Positions 57,475 through 64,000 of a stretch of DNA of 64,000 nucleotides are shown one piece after another. The DNA comes from Linnemannia hyalina (lineage: Eukaryota; Mortierellomycota; Mortierellomycetes; Mortierellales; Mortierellaceae), in contig JAHRHY010000016.1 of assembly GCA_019671135.1 (NCBI GenBank), positions 926,501 through 990,500 on the forward strand, in the 5' to 3' direction. The stretch's first letter is position 1, and each line of letters begins with the position of its first letter. Position numbers and translations under genes: made by a program. A model generated the notes under the pieces. That model was not told the DNA's origin. It saw only the letters and a program-made list of their open reading frames with translations, and did not search any database.

Positions 57475-57720
57475 ATTGAAGTGGCCGCTGGACGATGACG
57501 TGTGTCATATTTTCGTCAGGGTTATCCCCAAAGATATCAGAGACCTTAACGTTACCGTCTTGAGTTTTGTCTTGTCGTTCTTGGGTATACAATTGAGAAG
57601 AATGGCCAAGTCGTCGTCATCGCCAATAAGGATCGAGACTCGCCAGAGGGTGAGCTAATCTGCAGCGATGTCGGCAGAGAATGGAGTGGAGTCTCCATTT
57701 TCAATAAGGAACAGAGACAT
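57475..57720 (-). pseudogene. Crinkler N-terminal header relic joined to the hAT segment
   Basis: Minus strand from ATG 57720: LIENGDSTPFSADI, then the hallmark LTLWRVSI segment, and after a frame change near 57555 the header end FGDNPDENMTHVIVQRP. This is the ubiquitin-like localisation header of Crinkler effectors. Lesions: part of the header core is missing between FSADI and AAD, a TAG stands just before LTLWRVSI, and one frameshift. After the header a donor (GTAATA, 57474) and acceptor (ATAG, 57413) define a 62-nt intron that would join it in frame to the hAT part. Header and transposase therefore look like pieces of one former gene. Confidence 0.65.
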
Positions 57721-57973
57721 GTGGTTGCTGGTCATGGAGTTAGGAAGCAAAAGAAAGTATAATGTGGTGAGGGATGATGGAAGAAGGGAGAAAGCGAAGG
57801 ATGAAAGAGAGATTGAGAGGGTATGATGCAAAGATTATGAAGACGCATGAGAACCATTACGTCACAAATGACGTCTCCTGCTATGGGCTTAATGCTGATG
57901 TAACATCCGTGCGACTTTTCGCTCTTTTCTTTCTTCACACATTCACGCATTCCGTTGCACTCCTTTTGTGACC
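57721..57973. other. Short divergent spacer between Crinkler header relic and Crinkler copy 2
   Basis: About 250 bp with ATGACG/ACGTCA-like strings near 57860; presumably a former shared promoter. Confidence 0.4.
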
Positions 57974-60900
57974 ATGCTGTCTGCCGGATTACTTCGAGCG
58001 CAAGGAGTCCGTACCCTCTCTGGGCGTCACCTCAGACGTCTCCAATTCCCTCAGGCAAGCATTTCTCATTCATCTCAGTCAATAGTATTCATTCAATTAT
58101 TATTTTTGTAATCCTAGAGACTAATTCATTGGCTGCACCCCAACAGCTCCAGTTGCGCATGCTCAAAGTTCTTTGTGCGATCGATGGCGAGAGGGTACCT
58201 TTCCACGTTGATATAAACGACAACGACTCAAGTTCTGATCTCAAGGAAAAGATCAAAATGGCAAGACCTAGCCGTCTCCCGCAGGACGCCAATGACCTCC
58301 TTCTGTACAAACCCCCCGAGGGAGTAAGCTTGAACACAGAGCCAGGCATCACTGTTGGAGCGGAAGATGAGATTAGCGACACCAACTCTCTGCGTGGCAT
58401 GTTTGCGGAAACGAACACGGTTTACCAGGGCTGTCTTAACGTTATGTTCGATAAGGTTTTTTGCTTACGCTGTCAATTAATCACTTCTTTCTAGGCTACA
58501 TGCGCGGGCCGCCGGATGTAGTCCAATACGATAGTCGCTCTGGGGACTTTGTCTGGAGAGAAGACACATTCAAAAACTTTCCTGTCCATGCTGTACATGA
58601 CTTCAAGACACTGCGTGGACGCCCAGACCTCTGTTTCTTTGACAAGACCGACTTCATCATGACCCTCGAGTCCTTCCCTGAGCCAGTTCTTGTCTTTCTT
58701 CGTCCCCGCAGGTCGGGAAAGTCACTCGGATTGAGTACATTGGCACACTTCCATGGTCGTGAACACCTTCCAGACTATAAACCCCTCTTTGAAGCAAGTG
58801 CTTTTTGTCTTTTTTACTGATCATATATATTTGCTCAAAGTGTTATCTCGCATGCCTATTGAACCCTGCCTGTTCTTGCTTTTAGGCCCTTGCCATCCAC
58901 GAGCCCGTGAAAAAGGGGCATCTGAATCCAGGGCGCTACTTTGTCCTACAGTTTGATTTCTCTGCAGTTGATCGGTCTCCGGACCGAAAGGAAGCCAGGC
59001 ACAACCTGGACCTGATGCTGAACGCATCGATCAAGCAGTTCTACAGGATATATGAACCATATCTCCGAATGTCGGCCGATTATCTCATTGAGAACTTTAT
59101 CAAAAACACTGCCGCGGCAAGTTTGACAGCATGCGTGAATGTTGTGCATAATATACTCGCCAATAACAAGAGTCCCGAGGACCCTCTTTCAATGATCAAG
59201 GGAGTGAGTGCACATGGATATCTGCCCGTGTTTTTTGTGATCGCAAGTTCCTTATGACGACAACTAACTGGCAATCCTGTTACTGTTAGATTTACCTTAT
59301 GGCGGACGAATATGACAGCTACAGCAATGACTATCTCGTCCCCATTGACAGTGTTCAGTCGAAACTACCGCGACGGGCCGACGCCGACAGCATGCTGAAG
59401 GGATTCTGGGCGTCTGTGACGAATGGGCTGGGAGAACGCAAGATTGCCCAATGCTATATTACGGGTGTCTTGCCACAATCTTTGGTGGACAACACGTCCG
59501 GATTCAACGTGGCTCGATATGTGTCCTGGGAACCAGAGCTCGGAGGTTATTGTGGTTTGACGGAAGCGGATATCACTGCTGCACTAAAGAAAGTCTGTAA
59601 GTCCACCGCCAAAGCAAAGAAGCATTTTAAGATCATGAGAGATCATTACAACGGGTTCAACTTCGTTCCTGGCGGACAAGGACCATTAACATATAACACA
59701 AACACATGTCTCGAGTACTTGCAGGTGAGTTTCTTTCACAAAATGTTAGAGGCGGATTCCTGTCCTTGATACTAACGTCTACTCACATACACGCTACTTT
59801 CTCTGCAATTTATGATTGTGTTTATAGTGCCTCGTAGAGGGAGAGCCGATGAATTATCCTCGCTCAGTCACCTACTCTGAGGTCTCGGGAGCATCACTGC
59901 GGCTACTTGCGGCATCACCAGTGGCGACGCAATTGTTAGAGGACGGACTCTTCAGCGGAAGCGAGCAAGGCAAGAATGTGGAAGAGAGAGTGATCCCTTT
60001 TAACAAAATCGGGCAACCATTTACTCTCGCAAGCCTGGTAATGTTTGGAATAACGCACAAATTGCTGTTGCTACTGCTGCTGCTATTCTCTCAGTAAATA
60101 ACACAGTTCTTTATATTTGCCATCTTGTTCTTCAGGCTGGAGACCTTGCCAGAAGCAAGGCGGCGTGGCTTTCAATCATGGTACACCTTGGTGGACTGAC
60201 GTTTTGTGTCGGCAAGAACGCACTACGGATTCCGAACTTGGTGGCTGCAGAGCGATTTGGGAGCACTATTCTGCACAAGCATCAAGCAACTCTGGAGGAT
60301 GTAAATGGTGCGTTTAAGTTACTTATCGACGATGGAAACATCGACAGAATCCTCGGACTATACGCCCGCGGTATGCAGGAACATGATGTCGGAGCTCGTG
60401 ATTTCAAAAAGAAGGAGGAGGATCACTGCAACTCGATGCGTTTCACCCTACTGGCTAATGTCCACCCGTCACTTCGGAAAGTTGGCGTCGAGACGACCAT
60501 TACCAAGGTATGAAGACTAATGTCATGTCATGTCGTGATGTGAGTATTATTTAGTGTACCTTATACGTGCTTTCTCGATCTCCGCATTAGCCTTCGGGAA
60601 CGCCAGGTCGAATCGACATGCTGGTATCCGTTCCGTCGCGGAAGAGGTTGTTTGTTCTGGAATGGAAGTCCATCCAAATCGACTTCATCAAAATTGGATC
60701 TGGATCACCATCGAAAAGGGCCAATGCCCTCGCGGACATTACCGATCCCAGCGAGGTGTTGGACCTAAAGTTCAAGAACGACAAATTTCGAGCTGGCCAG
60801 ACCATCAATGAATGGATTCTGATTGGACCGAAAGGTGGCAAGGGGTATTCCCCTCAACAACAGCTTCGTGACTATGTGCAGAGCCGAGAGATCAAAAAGT

Positions 60901-61022
60901 GGGAACAGGATGGCTATACGATCACGCCGGTTCTTGTGGTCGTAGTTGGATCTCGCCACGTTCTTTTGTGGAATCTTGAAGGCGACAAGCTCGATGCTTT
61001 TCCACGACTCGCGCTCGAGTGA
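57974..61022 (+). pseudogene. Crinkler-type effector gene, copy 2 (nearly complete; header splice site lost)
   Basis: Header start at ATG 58159 (LCAIDGERVPFHVDIND...LLLYKPPEG), running to about 58422. Then segments 58495-58793, 58886-59203, 59290-59724, 59828-60037, 60136-60507 and 60591-61022, each open and in phase. They encode an AAA-ATPase-like domain (FFDKTDFI, P-loop RPRRSGKSL) and a PD-(D/E)xK nuclease-like C-terminus with GRIDMLV and FVLEWKS. The donor after 58793 is GCAAGT. Compared with copy 1, 33 bp are missing at 58422, removing the end of the header and its donor, so read-through meets a stop at 58492. A 27-codon Arg-rich exon at 57974-58054 (MLSAGLLRAQGVRTLSGRHL), followed by a GCAAGC donor, could splice in frame to 58147. 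Members of the family act as secreted or translocated effectors or self-directed toxins in other organisms; role here unknown. Confidence 0.8.
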
Positions 61023-61359
61023 TGTCACCACGTGAACAACACCCTTAGTAGCAACAACAACAGCACTTTCCTGTAACAACATAACAGCTTCAACAACACT
61101 CTGTGACAAAACATGATCAACTCGGATAGCCAAAGGAGGGAAAGAAGGAGCAGTTCGCTATGGCTTTACGCGATCTTGAGGCAATGCCTTTCAAGAACAG
61201 AAAAAGGAAGTCTTTAACTTGAAATAAAAATTGCAATATCACATGCAGCGGTGATGGTGCCCTATTTTTTATTTGTCGCGAGGCATCCTGCTCTTCCTGC
61301 CCATGTCCAGATATTCGAATCCTTCAACGGTAATCCTGTGTAACTTGGAAAACTAGCGT
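61023..61359. other. 3' flank of Crinkler copy 2
   Basis: Matches the flank of copy 1 in part (GAACAACACCCTTAG; AACTCGGATAG), then diverges. No gene. Confidence 0.5.
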
Positions 61360-61365
61360 GTGTGC

Positions 61366-61695
61366 TCAAAAAATGTCCGTGGCAGTGTAGGTCCAGTCTC
61401 GGCTCGAAAAGTCCTCAATGAATGGGCCATCGGCCTCGGAGTGCTGAGGAAGCACCTGCACCAAGTCCATATTCGCGTTTTCGCTCTGAGCCGGCCCATC
61501 CTCAGAATGGCCCTTGCGAAAAATGAGACACGTCTTGTGGATAGACAAATCCGCTCAGTTTGATGCTCTCGAGCAGCAAGCAGCACCGGGGCTCCTTGGG
61601 CCACTGCACCTCTGCGCAAATACCCAAAGAACGAATCACGTGGCCCTTGTAGTATGGAAAGGTGTGAATCCTACTGGAGGATTCACTTCCTGTTA
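61366..61695 (-). pseudogene. Coding-like fragment, frameshifted
   Basis: Minus strand reads IHTFPYYKGHVIRSLG, then LLLESIKLSGFVYPQDVSHF, changes frame near 61515 and continues SENANMDLVQVLPQHSEADG to a stop at 61366. Amino-acid composition is that of real protein, with Leu spacing somewhat like a leucine-rich-repeat edge, but no family is firmly recognisable. Confidence 0.35.
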
Positions 61696-61739
61696 TTTTT
61701 ATTTGACGAAGTATGGCTGTATCATAGAAATAACAACAA

Positions 61740-62390
61740 TCATCACTGCTTCAACTCTCGTCCCCGCTCTCTACTTCTCTGTCCCAGACTTTGCCTGTTG
61801 TGTGGATCTGAATTGTTCTACCTTCTTTGGCGACGCAGATTTCGATGCCGTCTATCGACTCACCAATTCATACCTTGGCAACCCTAGCCTGCTTACCCAG
61901 CTCTTGAACAATAACGCTGGACTGGAGAAGCTGAGAATTGGATGTATTCGGGGGTTGGCTGTTTTTTGTGGCCTTTACCCGAGTCACAGACGTCAGCCTA
62001 ATCCAGGGATGGCCCAGCTTTTCCGATACACCCCAATCCTCCACTCACTGACGGCCATTGTCGATGACGACTTCCTTTTTGCCGAGCTGTCAAGGACTCT
62101 GCAAAAAATACTGCCCACAGTTCGCGTCGATCAAGCGTCGATCGTACGAGAGTGAGGACGCCGTGGACGAGATTGTGGCCATGATCGAGTCGGCTCCCAT
62201 CTTCGTGCACTTTGAAGCGTTTCCTCCCACGTTCACGAATAAGATCTGCGGGGCGTTTCTTGCGCACGCGGATTGGCTGGAGAGTGTGAACCCTGTGCAC
62301 CAGTGGATGAGGATAGCCCACCAAGCATGGGTAGGCTCCTGGCCCACTGTCCCAACCTTCGACACCTTACGATCAGGCATGGTCATGTGA
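61740..62390 (+). pseudogene. Coding-like fragment, possibly LRR-type, frameshifted
   Basis: Plus strand reads DADFDAVYRLTNSYLGNPSL with LLNNNAGLEKLRI, then LFRYTPILHSLTAIVDDDFL, and shifts frame in an A-run near 62102-62107 to continue YESEDAVDEIVAMIESAPIF and stop at 62388-62390. The Leu/Asn pattern resembles the large F-box/LRR families of Mortierellomycota, but this is tentative. A single-base error in the A-run would make it one longer reading frame. Confidence 0.35.
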
Positions 62391-62530
62391 GAAGGATTTG
62401 TAAGATATCAGTGTAAACGAAGTGAGGTAACGAGTAAAGAAGATGATTTCTACTATGCCCTTGTCCCTAAGCAGTATTTATTGTTCAGTCAACAATGGTT
62501 TTTGCGCCCATTTTCCTAGTGAAAGTGGGC

Positions 62531-63938
62531 CTAAAAACGGAACAAACGTACTGAATTACCTCTATGAAAGAGGTATTCTAAAACTTTGAAAACACTATCT
62601 CGAATATAGAGTGCACGTGAGCATTGGTCGAAGTTACGAGCAAAATATATTTCACGGCCAAGCTTCTCCAGAAACGCTCGTTTGAAAGCACTGATAAACG
62701 CCGGCGTCGAGAGGCTGGGTAACCGATGTCGAGTTTGTGGGTAGCCGCCAGATGCAAAGATGCTTCCATGGAATTCCGTGTTGATGGTCGCGCATATCGA
62801 TATCATTGTGTGCTCCTGCGGAATCCAGAAGGAGAAGAGTTGGCTGTGAGAGCTCATCATCTAACTGTTGCAGCCAGCGTACGAATACATCGCCGGTCAT
62901 CCATCCTTTCTTCGTTTTCACCATGGTCATCTTCGAGGCCGCCTCTTCTTCAACGCCTCTAGGGATGTGTTGGCCTAACGGGTATCAAGCAGCCATAAAG
63001 GTTAAGATCTGAAAAAGAATGCTGTCATTTGTAGCACTGTCATACATATAGTATAGTACCGATAACCACTGGCTTCAATGACTGTTAAGTCTTGGCCAAG
63101 GCGAGAGAGGTGCCAGAGGCATTGATGCAAAATAAAATGGATACTTTGCAGTTCCGGAGAGCCTTGGCGCCAGATTTTAAAAGCGATGTCGTGTAAGATT
63201 TGGTGTCCAGTTCCTTTACATACATCCCAGTCTCACCGCAGTTGAAGATAGTGTCGGGAGTGCACTGGGCACAAAGCTGGCGAATTTAAACGAGCTCGGG
63301 CTCGATTGCCTCCAAATCGACCGATCCCACCTCTCCATGAAGCTGACAATACGAGATACGATGCTGTTTCCTGAGTGAGTCGAACCAATAGGCCGAAAAA
63401 GATAACGGCGCCTCGGATACTGTGCTGCCCGAATCGTCCTTGAGATCGCAATGAACCATACATGCGAAATGAGCTGCCTCCTTCATCGTCTTGCCCGTCA
63501 CAGGAACATTCTTCTTGCGTTGGTCGTGCAGCCAGTAGAGCAGGACCTGCTCGATCACTAGACCCTTCCGCTTGACGATGTAATGAGCGTCATCGGGAAG
63601 TGTCTCAGCTGCAGCACGTAGCTATTGATTGACATATTGTAAGTAACAGGAATTTTAATAAATTACTTTTGATGTATACAGCTCGTGGCAGCTTGTTGAA
63701 ATCAATAATATACCTCATCTTCTCGGCTCAGCATCCGTTCAAAGGTTGTTCTTCGAAGGTTGACTCCTATCGAAGGCCCAAAGGAGCGGGGGGAAAGCTT
63801 GAAAAATTGGATGTTCTCCTTCCGTTTTTCGAGATAATGATATATGTCCAGCAGCTCGACTTGCGCTCGTAGGGAGCGAGAGACTCTTGCACGCGGAATC
63901 TCGAAATCTTCAGGGTCTTGTGTTTGGATCTTGGTCAT
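62531..63938 (-). mobile_element. Tigger/pogo-type (DDE_1) transposase relic
   Basis: Minus strand from ATG 63938: an N-terminal helix-turn-helix segment (LLDIYHYLEKRKENIQFFKL), an intron 63713-63622, a CENP-B-like HTH (VIEQVLLYWLHDQRKKNVPV), then the DDE catalytic region. The second and third acidic sites are seen in LLLLDSAGAHND and SVTQPLDAGVYQCF, but the first, normally NxDETG, reads NCGETG, so the first catalytic Asp is Gly. In-frame stops occur after EPELV (near 63286) and after LALAKT (near 63087), and frames change near 63000 and 62690. The element cannot encode an active enzyme. Terminal repeats and the TA target site were not found in the window. Confidence 0.75.
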
Positions 63939-64000
63939 GCTTTCGTTGTTGCCCACGCTTTATTACCGGACGCAATGGGGCTCGACAAAAAGGGCAAGAT
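63939..64000. other. Window end, upstream of the Tigger relic
   Basis: Too short to judge; no feature seen. Confidence 0.4.

Noticed and set aside
1..64000. tRNA or rRNA genes
   Set aside because: No convincing B-box (GGTTCGANTCC-like) with a paired A-box, and no rRNA core sequence, was seen by eye on either strand; a covariance-model scan would settle this.

Overview
This is nuclear DNA of a filamentous fungus. Genes are interrupted by many short GT-AG introns (about 55-600 nt) and separated by CT-, CA- and homopolymer-rich spacers. A STAND receptor with NACHT, pentapeptide and WD40 parts, Crinkler-type effector genes and an animal-like citrate synthase together fit an early-diverging lineage best, most likely Mortierellomycota (Mortierella/Linnemannia type). 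That placement is inference; no rRNA is present to confirm it.

Layout. 0-3.3 kb: the 3' part of an unrecognised, apparently frameshifted gene, then a DUF4112 membrane protein. 3.6-16.3 kb: mitochondrial citrate synthase (-), a CaMKK-like protein kinase (+) whose tail carries two copies of an unusual Cys/Trp motif, and D-3-phosphoglycerate dehydrogenase (-). 17.8-22.7 kb: a class I cyclic-nucleotide phosphodiesterase (-), followed by about 6.3 kb without recognisable coding sequence. 29-33.4 kb: an RNF121-type RING membrane protein (+) and ADE2 (+). 36.4-42.1 kb: a single-exon 1894-codon NLR-like protein. 42.1-45 kb: a Kelch membrane-protein remnant and a decayed Crinkler gene. 45.7-55.2 kb: ER Hsp70-like LHS1/HYOU1 ending in KDEL, an unknown 180-aa gene, ADE4 and the splicing factor Cwf18/CCDC12. 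55.6-64 kb: an accessory block with a Crinkler-header/hAT-transposase relic, a second Crinkler copy, coding-like scraps and a Tigger/pogo transposase relic.

How they work together. Most genes are conserved housekeeping: TCA cycle, serine synthesis, purine synthesis (the PRPP amidotransferase step and the N5-CAIR/CAIR steps), ER quality control, splicing, and Ca2+/cAMP signalling. The accessory genes (NLR-like receptor, Crinklers, transposons) are the kind that expand by duplication. The two Crinkler copies are a segmental duplication about 14.8 kb apart whose lesions differ: one lost its start and much of its middle and end, the other lost a splice donor. The antisense neighbour of the second copy looks like a Crinkler header joined through a plausible intron to a hAT transposase, all of it decayed.

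Coding exons were assigned by eye from open frame, family similarity and splice signals; exon phases were checked by counting. No homology search was run.
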